64,000 bases of DNA from Apostichopus japonicus (Eukaryota; Echinodermata; Holothuroidea; Aspidochirotida; Stichopodidae): assembly GCF_037975245.1 (NCBI RefSeq), contig NC_092577.1, positions 11,414,013 to 11,478,012 on the forward strand, in the 5' to 3' direction. The notes under the pieces were generated by a model, which worked only from the letters and a program-made list of their open reading frames with translations, had not been told where the DNA came from and did no database searches. Every line of letters begins with the position of its first letter. Position 1 is the first letter of the stretch. The position numbers and the translations under genes were made by a program. This document shows, piece by piece, positions 52,120 to 64,000 of the stretch.

Positions 52120-54348
52120 ATGGCTTCGTCAACTCTCCTCACGGATCTGGCAGAGAACTTTTTCCTGTGTTCCGTTTGTTTGGATCAATTTCAAGAACCG
52201 AAACAGTTACCGTGTCTTCATCGATATTGTAGAAATTGCTTGAAGACAGTCATTCAAGGAAGCCATGATGGAATGCTTAAGTGTCCATTGTGTAAACAGG
52301 AACACGTCATACCAGAAAATGGAGTTGACGATTTCAAGACTGACTTCCACGTGAAGAGTGTTATTGAGTTCATACAATTGCAAAAGTCTTTTGAAAATAA
52401 AGATTTAAAGCAATGTGTAAGCTGTTTGAAGGATACAGAAGTTTCAGCTTATTGTTTTAAGTGCAAAGGTTACTTGTGTGAGCAATGTTACAAGGTTCAC
52501 GTTAGCAGTAGAATGTTTACAGATCACAAAACCCACATTTTGAGATTAGATAACATAGAAGGAAAGAACATGACACTCGATAAATTAACGTCACTTACGG
52601 AAGACCCTAGGTGCCATATTCATGAAAGAAATGAAGCACAGTTATGCTGCAATTCTTGCGGAAATGTCCCAGTGTGTTTGGCTTGTACATATAGTAAACA
52701 CAAAGGTCATGACCTGCATGACGTCACTGAAATAGCAGAACGTGAAAGACAATTACTGAAAAAAGAACTTGCTGAACTAAATAAATACAAAGGTAAACTA
52801 TACGGCTTACCAACGAAAATACAAATTACTAAGAAGAAGCTGAATGAAAAAGCCATGAAAAAGAAGGAAACATTGATAAATCAGCACAAGCAGCAGACAC
52901 ACAAGATCAAAGATCAACTTGCGGAATTTACTAAGGAACGTAAAATTGGTTTGGAGAGCATCGAATGCAGGAGAAGGGAAAACGACTGTCAGATAACTGT
53001 TTATTTGGAAGAGGAGTTGAGACAAGTGAGGAAGAAATATGATAAAATTAGGACAACAGCGAATCAAAAATATGACAGGGAATCGAAAGATTTTATAAAC
53101 AAATGTGATATAACTGAGGGCGCACTCTTTAGAAAACTTGGCAGCCTAGATGCTAACTTAAAGAATTTGACAACAGCAAAAGACCTGCTTGTTAATCAAA
53201 ATGAAAATGAATTTAAACAATTAATAGAAAATTGTGAACAGATCATTAAACGGTATGAGAACTTCACAGCAACGACCACATCTATTCTTGCTTCTAAAGA
53301 CGATTGGACAAACGCTCAGTGTATTCCTGATATTAGAGTAGCATGTGAACCTCTGATAGAAGATATAAAAAAAAAATTCCAAGAGTTAGAATCTTTATCT
53401 GATCTAGTTATAAGTGATATAACGAAGGTTATTAAGGACGTCACGATTGCTCTACATGAAGAGCCAGTGGTTGAAGTTGCAGGAATCAAAGTTAAAGGTG
53501 AGTTTGTCACTTATTTTACAAGCAGAGGAGATGTCAAGATAATCATAACTCATAAGGCATATGAAGGGTACTCACATATTACTGTGCTCAACAGGAAAGG
53601 TGAAATACAACGACATGATCAGATCAAGATTGAAACTGGCATGCCCATCTGTGGTATGCTATCTGATTTCAAAGCTGTAACATGGAATTATTGGTATGAC
53701 ATCGGTATTTACGATGTACGTGATGGTGCATTTAGTAGGAAGAACATTCGTGACGTCATGACTAGGTGGCCATCTGATCAGTGCGTGACTTGTGTAACTA
53801 CTGATCCTGTGAAGAATCATATTATAGTAGGAACAGACAGAAGACATGTGTATGTATTTACTGATCAGTTGAATTACAGTCACATGATTACACTACCAAA
53901 TGTAATCGATGCATCTTATGATATAACTGTGCATAGAGATAGTCTCCTGGTCTGTGACAACTCGCGTGGTAGAGCATATGCAGTCACCATGGAGGAATCA
54001 CAGAGTAAGCTGATGCATGAATTCACCAAACCAGAGAGCTATGGGTTACATTGTAGACCTATCAGTGTCTGCACAGACAATAATGAGTTCATATACATGC
54101 TATGGAAAGAAGACAAATCACATCATTCGAATGTACGTTCACAGCGGCAGAATTTGTGGATGATCCTGGCAATGGGGGTGAGCTGTATTCTGGTACAATA
54201 CAGTCAGGATGGTCGAAAGTTACTCACAAAAAGAGACTTAGATCATAACGCTGACTGTGTGTCAACGATAGAAGAGAACGGAATGGAAAAACTTCTAATA
54301 TCAACAACGGTGGCATCTTTCAAAACGTTCGACCTAGAAGAGGCGTAG
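52120..54348 (+). CDS. TRIM protein: RING, two B-boxes, coiled coil, beta-propeller
   Basis: 742 codons in one exon. The TTGCAG acceptor ends at 52,100, 19 nt before the ATG, exactly as in the paralogue at 42,636. RING residues are at the same positions (Cys17 to Cys58). B-box 1 ~99-139 (CVSC..DTEVSAYC), B-box 2 ~165-197 (CHIH...CLAC..SKHKGH), coiled coil ~205-400 rich in Lys/Glu. The propeller has GIYDVRDGAFSRKN, NHIIVGTDRRHVYVFTDQL and NSRGRAYAV motifs. Compared with the first TRIM it has an insert of ~17 residues near residue 675 and ends FKTFDLEEA. Identity in the N-terminal part is about 80 % by eye. A probable RING E3 ligase; the target is unknown. The downstream flank (GTGGGCCCCTCTTTAATGTA near 54,592) resembles 45,339-45,358 after the first gene, so the duplication included the 3' flank. 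Confidence 0.93.
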   Translation: MASSTLLTDLAENFFLCSVCLDQFQEPKQLPCLHRYCRNCLKTVIQGSHDGMLKCPLCKQEHVIPENGVDDFKTDFHVKSVIEFIQLQKSFENKDLKQCVSCLKDTEVSAYCFKCKGYLCEQCYKVHVSSRMFTDHKTHILRLDNIEGKNMTLDKLTSLTEDPRCHIHERNEAQLCCNSCGNVPVCLACTYSKHKGHDLHDVTEIAERERQLLKKELAELNKYKGKLYGLPTKIQITKKKLNEKAMKKKETLINQHKQQTHKIKDQLAEFTKERKIGLESIECRRRENDCQITVYLEEELRQVRKKYDKIRTTANQKYDRESKDFINKCDITEGALFRKLGSLDANLKNLTTAKDLLVNQNENEFKQLIENCEQIIKRYENFTATTTSILASKDDWTNAQCIPDIRVACEPLIEDIKKKFQELESLSDLVISDITKVIKDVTIALHEEPVVEVAGIKVKGEFVTYFTSRGDVKIIITHKAYEGYSHITVLNRKGEIQRHDQIKIETGMPICGMLSDFKAVTWNYWYDIGIYDVRDGAFSRKNIRDVMTRWPSDQCVTCVTTDPVKNHIIVGTDRRHVYVFTDQLNYSHMITLPNVIDASYDITVHRDSLLVCDNSRGRAYAVTMEESQSKLMHEFTKPESYGLHCRPISVCTDNNEFIYMLWKEDKSHHSNVRSQRQNLWMILAMGVSCILVQYSQDGRKLLTKRDLDHNADCVSTIEENGMEKLLISTTVASFKTFDLEEA

Positions 54349-55300
54349 TTATAGGAAATAATTTCAAGTCATTATTTGAGGCAACGTTAGAACTTCAGGG
54401 TGAACTAGATTAAAATACAGAAATTTGTTCAGCGAGAAATATGACTTCTTAAGGTTCTATTGCAATGTTTGAATTTATTATATTATTCTTTGTCAATATA
54501 TATAGTTAAGCAGCTGGTTGAAATTTATGATAATCAAGTTAGTTCTGAGTCATTGATCTTCAGTTGTTTTCGGGAATAGCCCATGTGTGGAGGTGGGCCC
54601 CTCTTTAATGTAGCCCATGGCATAGACTAATATGTACTTAGCGAGATATAGCAATGAGTAATGAATGAAGAATGTGCCGAATTGAATTCAATTTAAACTC
54701 CAGTCAGCCGATTTATGATTCCAATAAAGAAACATTTGTATGTTGGCTACTCTTTCTGGCAACCGTGTGATTATGGTCGATCACTGCATAATCTTCTTAA
54801 ACTTCCCTGAATACCACTATTTCAGAAAACGATTTGATAGTTTACAAATAATGACTGCGCCTATTGGACTTAACCAGTTCATCATAGCCAAAGTAATTGA
54901 TACCCACCTAAAAGGTAATTAAACTACCGTAATTATTGAACATGACATCCTTGTATTGCCATGAACACCGTTTTGTTGAGTTTTTTTTCTACCATTAAAT
55001 CACAATGATGTGCTTTTGTTTAAACATATTTATAGCAATGAGGCAGCGGGACCAGAAGTAAGATAACTTTTCGAGTCTGGTCCCTTACAAAGTGAAACTA
55101 GAAAATTAAATTTTATATCAAGAAAAGAAAACATCAAGAGAAACAAATAGAAAAGCACACACATAGGGGTTTGACAGAACTGTGAAAGGACATATTAGTA
55201 CAATGCTCACTATAAGGCAGAACTATACGAAAATTATTCGCTGACTAGAATATGTTTCACCTGTCTTTCATCAGATGAAATTGATTAGCTATTACTAAAA
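54349..55300. other. 3' flank of TRIM gene, non-coding
   Basis: Up to ~54,640 it resembles the flank of the first TRIM gene without the SINE. The rest shows no recognisable feature. Confidence 0.5.
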
Positions 55301-55304
55301 ATTT

Positions 55305-55995
55305 CACTTAGAGAATGCCAGAGGGCGACACCAGAACATCTAGCCTCAGAATGATACAAATTAAGTTTTGGACATAGGAGTTTGTAACATATGTTAAGTT
55401 CGAGTGTTGTATGAATGAAATAAAACTGAGGAGAAAATTACCAATTTATAATTATAGAGCTCAATTAGGCTAAGCAGGTAAGCAAGGTGTTTGAAAAGCG
55501 CACAGAACGTTAGATGAATGAAGCATTACAAATGTCAATTTCTGGATCTTGTATAAGCTACCAAGAGTTGACATGTGAGCATTACCCTACACGATGATGT
55601 TGTACTTTAAATGAATGTACAGGTGCATTATAAATTGTCAGTAAAGTGTCTTTAGGTAAGAATAGTTTCAAGCTATTAATTATACTATTTGCATATGCAA
55701 CATTTTTGCTGATGATAAACACATGTTTTGCCAGTTGAGTTTTGCATCAATATACAATCCTAGAAATTTAGCATGATCAGATGCGTTAATACGCACTCCG
55801 TCAAGTATAACTAAGAATTTTGTGTAATCAGCTGCTCTATGCCAGATTTAAAAACATGAGTAATTTTTGCGATCTTAAGTTCAGATAGGAGAACACCTTT
55901 TGCAAGAGATAAAAGAGTTGTGTACATTTGCGTTGATGTAGCTTAAAGATTTTGTTTGCATGTCTAATAACATTTCTAAGGTTATTTTTGTATAT
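55305..55995 (-). pseudogene. Non-LTR retrotransposon RT remnant, minus strand
   Basis: Minus-strand frames with several shifts include ELKIAKITHVFKSG (RT finger region, ~55,890-55,845). Then, after an internal deletion, HAKFLGLYIDAKLNW (~55,780-55,735), a SLKLFLPKDT-like stretch and a GNAHMSTLGSLYKIQKLT tail (~55,590-55,540). It is related to, but clearly different from, the LINE remnants at 8,031-9,440 and 62,600-63,990. Confidence 0.65.
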
Positions 55996-58900
55996 TGGAA
56001 GGATGAGCTTTGCGATGACGAAAATGCATTTGCTTATAACTGTTTTTATAGAGTTGAGTTTTATGTTTAACAGAAGTACCGATTAAACGTTGACTGTACC
56101 TAAACCGATATATCATATCCGCAGTATTCGATACAACCACCAAACAAATTAAAACTAATTATTGTCAAATAGTATCGCTATACATGCACCTGTGACTAAG
56201 CCTGTTCTTCTATACAGGTACATAGTTTTTGATATATACTTAAAACTATACATAATACTTGATACACACATACCTTATTTTAAGCTATATATTGAAAAGA
56301 ACACCTCTATGTAGTTATATCCACCTCTGACTGTACCTAAGGTACATCTTATCGGTAGTACTTGATACTCAAATATTAACCGTTCCATATAGTAATTGAT
56401 ATGCACATAATAATACACCGATTATTAAAATAACATATTACAATGGAAGATTTCACAGATATTAGTTCTAATGTAATGACCAGCTATCAATTTTCCAGCA
56501 AATTTAAACATATTAGATAAATGCTTAGGCTAATTTTAGTTTTCATATACATTTCTATTTCCTGTTTATTAGTCCTTTGAAGGAACATGTTAACATACAG
56601 TCTAACGGTATTCTGTTGGTAACTGTATAAGTTTATTGAAAGTTATTTTATCCATCTGTACAAAATTGATCGAACATACAATATAAAACTTCAGAACCAA
56701 AATCAGTTACATACATGTAAAAGCAAATGAACATATAAGAAATGTTGATAAGTTTTAATCATCATTAAAAACAATTTTACTTTTGATTCTTTCTTCTCTT
56801 TTAATCCGAACAATCCTTGGCGAAATTTTCAGCGTAAATATGATTGGCTTTTATATTTCTCACAAACAATGTATTTTTCTTCTCAGCAGCACGTCAACTT
56901 TGTTTTTCATGGGTGGTGTAGGTGGGAGGGGGAGTGGGCGGGGGGACTGAGTGGTAACTCTAAAATGTTCTGCAGCTGCGAAAAAGGGAGATATAGTTGC
57001 ATCTTCGATGTACAGGTAATTTTTTTAATAGTTGGGCTGTTGTCATGGTAATGCGTTTGACTGTTGGTTTGTTAGTAATGGTTCCTAGGTTACGATTCCG
57101 TCACAGATACTTTGCTGATTTTTTCTCCAACTTGGTGAAGTGGTAACATGTACTATGGGGTAAAATTGTTATTAACATCAGTAGGTCAAAGGTCATTGAT
57201 GGTCATAAAAGGTGAAATCATAAAAATACCTACTTCTCCTTGGGTTTATGTTTGATGTCCATCGCACTTGGTGATAGTGATCAATATATGGAAGGTCGTA
57301 AAAAATACACCTTATTAAAGGTGAAAGCCAAACAAGTCAACAAACCATATTTTTTTTGTTAAAGTAGTGTGTCACATCCCGCCAAATATAAAAAAGAAGC
57401 CAAATCTAGGCTGTACTGTCTTAACAAAGTACAATTGATGCAACTTATTGTATTCCTGGCACACGTTTTCATTAATGAAACCAATTATAAACGATAAACG
57501 CCCTCCGTAATTAAAGAGATTTCTGCTATTGATATTAGCGTAAAGTTTTAAGTAATTGATGACAGACGTCTAGACCATGGGAAAAAGTGACTCAAAGGTT
57601 GTCGAATTCGTTGCAACATCATGGAGACTGAATGGAAACTGTAAATTGGTTTGATAATACAAATTAACAAATGTGAAGGAGCCTCAGCTTTCCATACACA
57701 GTGCAGCAAGGACTCATTTCCCCACTGTCCACACAGAACAATGGTTCAAGAACAAAATTGTATGAATATTTGTTGAACTTTGTAAATCTGAAGATCAGAT
57801 GTTGTAAACTAAAAAAGATATGATATGAGGATAAGAGTTAACTATCAAATTTTTAAAGTTGGAATGTTCTTAGTTGAGCCTTGTAACTTCATAACTTTGT
57901 GATGATTGCGGACTTTTTCCAGGTCCGTTGGGTAAGACGAGGTTCTACTATCTTACTATTCTTGGGTTGTGTGGGAGTTGACTTAAGCTAGCATTAAATG
58001 CAACACAGATAACTTTCTTTTATTGGTGATTAATCTTCATAGTATTTATGGGGTTTCCTTAAGTACAGATGTATACCATGACTTAAGTGGGTATAATGGT
58101 TTAAAGATAATTTTGTAGGAGTTTCACTGTAGAAACGTGTATTCACGTGAGGAAAATAACATTCTGGGAGATTGTTTTGAAGTCGCACTCATGTGTACTT
58201 TGAGTTAATATTCTCTTGCTTCTTAATAGGATGCATTTTAGCAGCAGTCTTGTTTCATATGTTGTTAAGAGATACATGTTAACTTTATGATTGATGACTA
58301 CGTCTTAAAGGGATAGTATGTTTATAGCTGAAACTATTAACCTTCTCCAAGTTCAAGTGAGTACAGTAATTGCCCCATGTGTTTTTCAGTGATGCATTAC
58401 TCTTTTAGAGCTTGCAACTTGAAGCAATATTGTACATCACAACTTGTAAATGTTGGGTAGTCAAAGTAGTATGTGGTCAATATATATTGTTTTTAAGTTG
58501 TTGTAATTGGTACACGTGCCAATGACGTAATGGTCTTAACTACTTGTACTGTAAATATTGTACTACAATGGATTAACACCACATACGTGCAGGTAGTTTA
58601 TAGTTATTTTAGTTTTCTTAATATTGCTTATTTTCATTAATTTACAGGTGAGCATAAAGTCCGCTGACTATTCATAGCCACTGCTCTCTTTATTATGCTT
58701 TTATTTTGATTTGATCTTGAACTATGTAGTTGCATGTTGAAATGCATGGCGCCACGAAACAAGAGTGGTAAAATATAAAACACCGCTTCTTTGTATTTCT
58801 TCCACGACATCCTTACACAAATATATTGTTCCCATGCGTCATAGTTGCACATTAATGTTTGAGAGGACAAAATGGTGGCAACGTCCCCAAACTGATGAGT

Positions 58901-59290
58901 AAAAAATAGAGTATATTGCCAAGTCTGCACATATGATCAGGTACATCTAAATACTCGTTGTAAATTGATATTGATACCTTTTTTTCATTTCATTAACATA
59001 CAAGTCTTATGAAGGCCACGCAATGTCAACAATCTAAATAGAGGTCGCTGATGTGGCAACGTTATAATCCCAATTTGACCCCCGGGAGGCACAATGAGCA
59101 GAAAATATGTTGTAATAGTCCTGTTAACAGTAGAATGTAATTTAGAAAGAAATAACCCGACCACTGCCGCATCCTACCCTGTCCCCTCCCTTACCCGATC
59201 ATATCCCAAACCCATACCCCATACCCATACAACCCCATTCCCATACAACCCTATAAAACCCGACCCCATCCCCAACCCCAACCATACCCC
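55996..59290. other. Long non-coding stretch
   Basis: No gene, SINE or TIR pair was recognised in 3.3 kb. Short G-rich (56,916-56,950) and ACCCC-rich (59,155-59,290) segments are simple sequence. A 97-codon minus frame at 58,637-58,930 has no recognisable domain. Confidence 0.45.
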
Positions 59291-59296
59291 AACAAT

Positions 59297-59528
59297 ATGG
59301 GAGTGTTAGTTCAGTGGTTAACGCCGGTGCCTTCGTATCATAAGGTCCCCGGTTCAAGTCACCCAAGGCTAATGTTAGTCGTCCAGTTACAGAGTTGTTG
59401 ACAATTCATAATCATGGACGTTAAATATGAATGTAAGAGACTGGCTTCGGTCCGCTTGCGGCCTTGATAAGCCAATGAGGCTTCTTCGCGAGTTCCTGCT
59501 TGCAAGAGGATCTAAAATACATACATAA
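59297..59528 (+). repeat. Complete tRNA-derived SINE
   Basis: The head GGGAGTGTTAGTTCAGTGG has box A (TTAGTTCAGTGGTTAACGC) and box B (GGTTCAAGTCACC) at tRNA spacing. The body contains AGAGTTGTTGACAATTC, GAGACTGGCTTCGGTC and TTCGCGAGTTCCTGCTTGCA, and the tail is AAATACATACATA. Other copies lie at 1,063, 16,443 and 35,409 (antisense). It sits at the left edge of composite repeat copy B. Confidence 0.9.
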
Positions 59529-62310
59529 CACAACAAAAAACAGTTGAAATGCAACCGCAGTATTCCCTTCAATTTACTGGTAGTAAAGAATGAGGGACAT
59601 ATTTACTTCTGTCCTACAAACACCATTGTCAAATTAAGCTGAACTCCTTATTGGGTTGGTAAAAGGAGTTATTAAGGTTTATTATGAATCATTTCTACTC
59701 CTTGACTGTATAAGTTTAACTGTGCATCGCAGGGTAATACTTAATAAAGATTTTTTTTCATGTATTAAACAAATACCTTAAATGCATGAACTAAATATCG
59801 TACGATATAGTCTAGATACATAAAAAAGAGGGAAAAAAAAAGAGAAAAAAATGGGAAACAGGAGCTTACTCTTATGTCTCCTCATTTTTGAAACTATAAC
59901 TTGAATTTCCTTTCTAAATTTGAAGTTTAATTTTATGAGTATCGACCTTATATTAAGAATTATTAAACATTACTAGAAGATTCCAAAAAGTGCTTTGCTC
60001 AAAGGCTTTCATGCTCCAAACTATCCCTAGTTATTGTGGATTAAAAAATGATCAAATATGTCAGGATCGAAGAAATAAATTAAGTTTTAAACATCAAGTG
60101 GTGCATTCTGAAGTATAAACTTAGGTCGATACAAGTAGCTCTTAACGCAAGATTGTGTTAATAAATAACAACAAACTCGAACATTCCCCCGACTGATTTA
60201 GGTAGTGACATGAATTTTTATGTTGGAGTATGTCCCTCCTCCCCTCTCCCACCCGGAAATTAAAATTAAGAGGTCAACTGGTGCATTCGGAGGCACATCT
60301 AGACTAAATGTCTCTAGAAGCAGCCTAAAAGCAAGGCCACACCCTTTGCGTACGCCATTGACTAAGTATCCTTCATTCACTTTGTATGAACAAAACAAAT
60401 TACTTTTAACTAAACTTTGAAGATACAGAAAGGTTTGTCAGTGTGAACGTCTCTGCAAATTATTCAATTTATTTCGTCCATAATGTCATGTCAGAATGTG
60501 AAATACCATGTATTTGTCTAAGCACTCCCATGTTGCTGAATGTAACACTCTTATACATACATATATTGCTGTTAGCAAGTCGAAAGTCCGATGGTATTTA
60601 ATCGCTCCCATCTACTACGATTTGATTGTTAGTTACTACTACCAGCTTACTTGCTTTGCATTTGGGGCAACTTTGTATTTTGGTAGGGCGCCATCGTTTT
60701 TTCAAGTTCTGCGCTTCTAGTGCTCTTCATGTACGGAAGTCAAAATATGGCATTCTTCTGTCAAGACCTTTTTGTTTTTCTGCATCACTGTTCGTTAATA
60801 CAGGCGCGGGTCCAAAGGTGTGGTTCTGGATCGTTGGACCCGACTCTTTTGTAGGATGGTCTGGATTTCCTCCCTCTGTACTGGGGTTTAATCCCACATA
60901 ATTTTTGACGTGAAACAGAGCCTTCTGAGTCATCATTCAGGCTTTGAAATTAGTTCTATAATTAAAGATCTACACCCAATACTGTGATAAAAACTAATTT
61001 TATTTATGTGTAGGGTTGAAAATTACGGCCTGTTTACCACTCAGTGCCTCCCTCTCTCCCCAATATGCGCCTGACAAGTCCCACTGCCCCTCCTTCTCAC
61101 TTGAGGACCTATATATATATTGAAACGTGCATCGCTCGATAATTCACTCTATACTAACCTGTTATGTATCCATTGTTAATTGCAGACCTAAGTCCGGCCA
61201 CTCGGCCACAGTGATTCTACTGGTGTGAATGCGTATTAAAGGCATTGTATAACTGTCCATGTATTTTGGAAGGGCGACATCGATTTCAACTTCCGCTTTC
61301 CTAGTGCCCTACATGCATGGAAGTCACAATATCCCTCTCTCCTCCTCTCTTGAGGACCCCAATATATTGAAAGGTGCGTCACTTGTAAATTAATTGTATA
61401 CTCTATACTAACCTGTAATGTATCCATTGTTCAGTGCAGACCTAAGTCCGTGCCACTCGGCCTCAGTGATTCTACTGGTGTGAATGCGTATTAATGGCAT
61501 TGTATAACTGTCAATGAGAGCGTATTACGCACGTATAATACTTGCACAGAGTGCACATTTGTGCTTTTAAATCTGACAATGTACATGGAATAACCACATT
61601 TTATTGGCAATATTCGCACAAAACACAGAAAAAATGATGAATTACGTATATTTGCTGTAACTTGACAGTATGCGTAAAAGCCAAATTAACAATTTCTCAG
61701 GCTCAAAGACTGCATTAACACAATTTTATGCAGACCTGTACTAATTCTCTCACTCAGCCTGCTTTGAGAGTGGAACATTTTCAGAAACTAAACAGAGTTA
61801 TTACGTTTTATTTTAGTAAATTAAACAGTGCGAAGCATCTACGCATTATGGAATAGGAAAATCATTTTGCAAATTTTGTCTAAAATTTTGCAAAAAAGGC
61901 AAACCCATTCTTTTGGTGCAAATGTTCAACTGGAGAAATTTGGTACACAGTAATTTTTGGCTTAAATCATAAAATGTTTCCTTCTAAAATGTTAACCAAA
62001 AATACTTCTTTACAGAATATAACAGAATATATTCCAGAATATACAACAGAATATATAACAGAATATATTCCAGAATATAACAGAATATATAACAGAATAT
62101 ATAACAGAATATATTCCAGAATATAACAGAATATACCAAAATATAAAAGAATATAACCTTTTCAAACTGAAGTGAACCTTTAACACGTAGACGATACGTG
62201 AACATTTCCATACAATCGGTAAATAGGCGTAAGAGAAACAACTCTTGACTGGTTAAGCAGCTATATACGGTATCAAATATTTAACAATATATATCATATA
62301 TCAGCCCCAA

Positions 62311-62596
62311 AATGATTCTCAGTCACCACGTTCATTTAAACGTCAATTAAGCGAGGTTTACATAAGTGATTATTGATCCATAATACTTTTTAGAAATCTT
62401 TGTTTGTTTACATCGTTAACACTGATAACTTAATTATTTTCCTTCTTTAGGGAGTGGCTCTACTCGATAAGCCTTCCAGGTTTTTAGATCACTTCCTTTC
62501 TCTTTATACTCAATTTCATATCTGTAAACGTTTGTATGACATACAATGTACCGTATATTGAGCAAAAACAAATAAATGGAATGAAATGAAATGAAA
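62311..62596 (+). mobile_element. ~285-bp insertion with (GAAAT)n tail
   Basis: Absent from copy A (site at 8,021-8,027, CCCCAAATCCG). It ends AATGGAATGAAATGAAATGAAAT, the kind of short A-rich tandem tail left by a 5'-truncated LINE or SINE. AAAT at both borders may be the target duplication, although it merges with the tail. Confidence 0.6.
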
Positions 62597-63985
62597 TCCG
62601 AACACGCTGACACCAGTTGTGGTGTTCCGCAGGGCTCAATATTAGGACCACTGGTATTAATTATACATGTCAATGACATTTACCAAGTGTCATAAATTGC
62701 TACTACTATTTTGTTTGCCGATGATACCTCTATTTTCTTCAAGTTGAAAAACGCACATAGAATGTTGTCTCTACTGAATTAAATGCATTTTCTGACTGGT
62801 TTGCTGCTAATAAGTTATCACTTAATGTAGACAAAACTCACTTCTTATCTAGCCTATTTCACTCCACTGCAGAAGGAAGGCGTCTTCTCCAATTTCCCAA
62901 TTAACTCTGTACTGAGCTGTTCTCTTCCATGTGACCCCACCATATTCTCTTATGCCATCCATCCATCTCCTACTCTGCCTACCTCTGCCTCTAACATAAC
63001 CCCTTGGTGTCCAATCTGTCAATTTATGTGTTCATCTTTTATCCTGACATCTAGCTAAATTTTCCACCCATCTCCACTTCTTTTGCTTTATGACTTGGAA
63101 ATTATCCAAAACGCATGTACTGTTTCTAAAGTCTTGGTTTCTGGCTTTATCCTTTCTTGTTACACCCCTCATAAGACAAAACTCACTATATACGATAAAA
63201 TGAAAGAAGAACACATTATTGGAATAATGATGTAGTAATGGACAGTAAACAAATTAAGGAAGTATCAACTCCTAAAGTTCTAGGGATTACTATTGATAGT
63301 AGACTTTCATGGAGTGACCATATTACAAAAGGTTTCTCCAGCGTCGTAAGAGGTATTGAAATTTTAGCATAGCTAAAATATTTCCTCCCCAAGAATAAAC
63401 TAAGAATGCTTTATCAAACTTAAATAGCACTGCATTTATGATACTGCTTGATTATTTGGTCTGGTCCAAAAAGTTTACCTTTAAGCCACTACAAAAGTGT
63501 GCAATACGTCATATATCTCACACAGCATCGTGTGAACATACTACTTACTAGCCCATTTTTTGTAAGAACTCGATTTATTGAGATTAGATGATATCATAAA
63601 AGTTAATTTGCGACATTTACATACAAGGTTTGGAATGGTTTATTACCAAACAGTTTTTTAAATAGCAACCGAGAGTTCCATAATCATAATGCAAGAACGG
63701 CTAGCAACGCACATTATAACTTATATTATGCACGCAGTGTTATGCTCGGCATAATATACCGTGCAATCTAAACATGGAACTCACTATCAAATGCTTTCAA
63801 AAGTAAGAAATCAAGCTCCATACTTACTTAGAAAATGCCTTATCAAAGAACTTATTATTCCTTATTTACTATTTATTAGTGGTAACTGAAGCATATACAT
63901 AGCCTATTCTGTGTTGTTAAACCAGTATAGGCTTTTCAGAAGACTTCCCTATACATTGCAAATATTAACGTGATAAAAACAAATA
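62597..63985 (+). pseudogene. Non-LTR retrotransposon RT remnant, copy B
   Basis: Keeps the RT motif GVPQGSILGPLV at 62,631-62,666, followed by HVNDIYQVS, an in-frame stop, and the catalytic ILFADDT at ~62,708-62,728. LSLNVDKTHFLS leads into the antisense insert at 62,870-63,190. The KFLGI-region (63,237-63,340, here altered to VLGITID) and the WNSL-type tail (~63,775) follow. Inactive. It is the better source than copy A for classifying the family (CR1/Jockey-like). Confidence 0.8.
62870..63190 (-). pseudogene. Antisense LINE tail nested in RT remnant, copy B
   Basis: The minus frame at 63,032-63,214 includes STCVLDNFQVIKQKKWRWVE and LARCQDKR, matching the copy A insert at 8,354-8,539 with a few substitutions. 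Confidence 0.7.
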
Positions 63986-64000
63986 CATAAAAAAAAAACA

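Larger units (their letters stand above)
59436..64000 (+). repeat. Composite repeat copy B, runs to window end
   Basis: Partner of 1,063-9,455. It is uninterrupted where copy A carries the 4.1-kb transposon (site at ~59,776-59,785). The spacer, duplicated blocks (61,120-61,520), TATAACAGAA minisatellite (62,015-62,155) and LINE remnant follow in the same order. Confidence 0.85.

Noticed and set aside
58637-58930. 97-codon minus-strand frame as a gene
   Set aside because: No domain, no splice context and no copy elsewhere in the window; length is within chance in AT-moderate sequence.
59297-59370. Functional tRNA gene
   Set aside because: Boxes A and B are present but the stems are imperfect, and the same head is joined to a conserved non-tRNA body found in several copies; it is a SINE head.

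Overview
This is eukaryotic, AT-rich, intron-bearing DNA, almost certainly from a marine deuterostome invertebrate. The best guess is an echinoderm, perhaps a sea cucumber. That guess rests on the lineage-expanded TRIM/B-box genes with a single coding exon, the CR1/Jockey-like LINE remnants, the Penelope-like remnant, the tRNA-derived SINEs and the poly-G-ended hAT MITEs. It is an inference; no marker gene fixes the species.

Layout. 1-9.5 kb holds copy A of a ~4.5-kb composite repeat that ends in a LINE reverse-transcriptase remnant. It is split at 1393-5519 by a 4.1-kb TIR transposon that copy B (59.4-64 kb) lacks, which gives exact element ends and a 3-bp target duplication. 9.5-17.3 kb is mostly non-coding, with tandem repeats, MITEs and a SINE fragment. 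17.9-19.2 kb is a TRIM pseudogene, cut at its 3' end by a C-rich 14-16-bp minisatellite. 19,558-33,228 is a complete-looking 13.7-kb CACTA (EnSpm-type) transposon. It has CACTG ends, a TA target duplication, subterminal repeats, an intact 906-codon zinc-finger transposase and an intact five-exon SAM-domain gene. 33.2-36.2 kb contains hAT-type MITEs; one, with a perfect 8-bp duplication, carries a SINE whose tail has grown into a ~0.7-kb tetranucleotide array. 36,311-39,879 is another TIR element that seems to sit inside an exon and is itself hit by a hAT MITE. 41-42.4 kb has a SINE and a second copy of the minisatellite.

42.6-44.8 kb and 52.1-54.3 kb are two full-length TRIM genes in the same orientation, duplicated with their 3' flanks. 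Between them, at 45.4-46.9 kb, lies the most unusual region: the C-terminal tail of a Penelope-like (GIY-YIG) retroelement protein followed by a hammerhead-ribozyme-like fold, then two canonical hammerhead cores in inverted orientation. One of these is fused directly to a tRNA-like pol III head, and all three adjoin TA microsatellites. 48.4-51.3 kb holds a ~550-bp tandem duplication with possible non-coding first exons and a nearly perfect 47-bp inverted repeat.

The working host genes are the two TRIM genes, probable RING E3 ligases. The transposase and SAM-domain gene belong to the CACTA element. Nearly everything else is mobile DNA in nested layers, and the target duplications and empty sites allow the order of insertion to be read.
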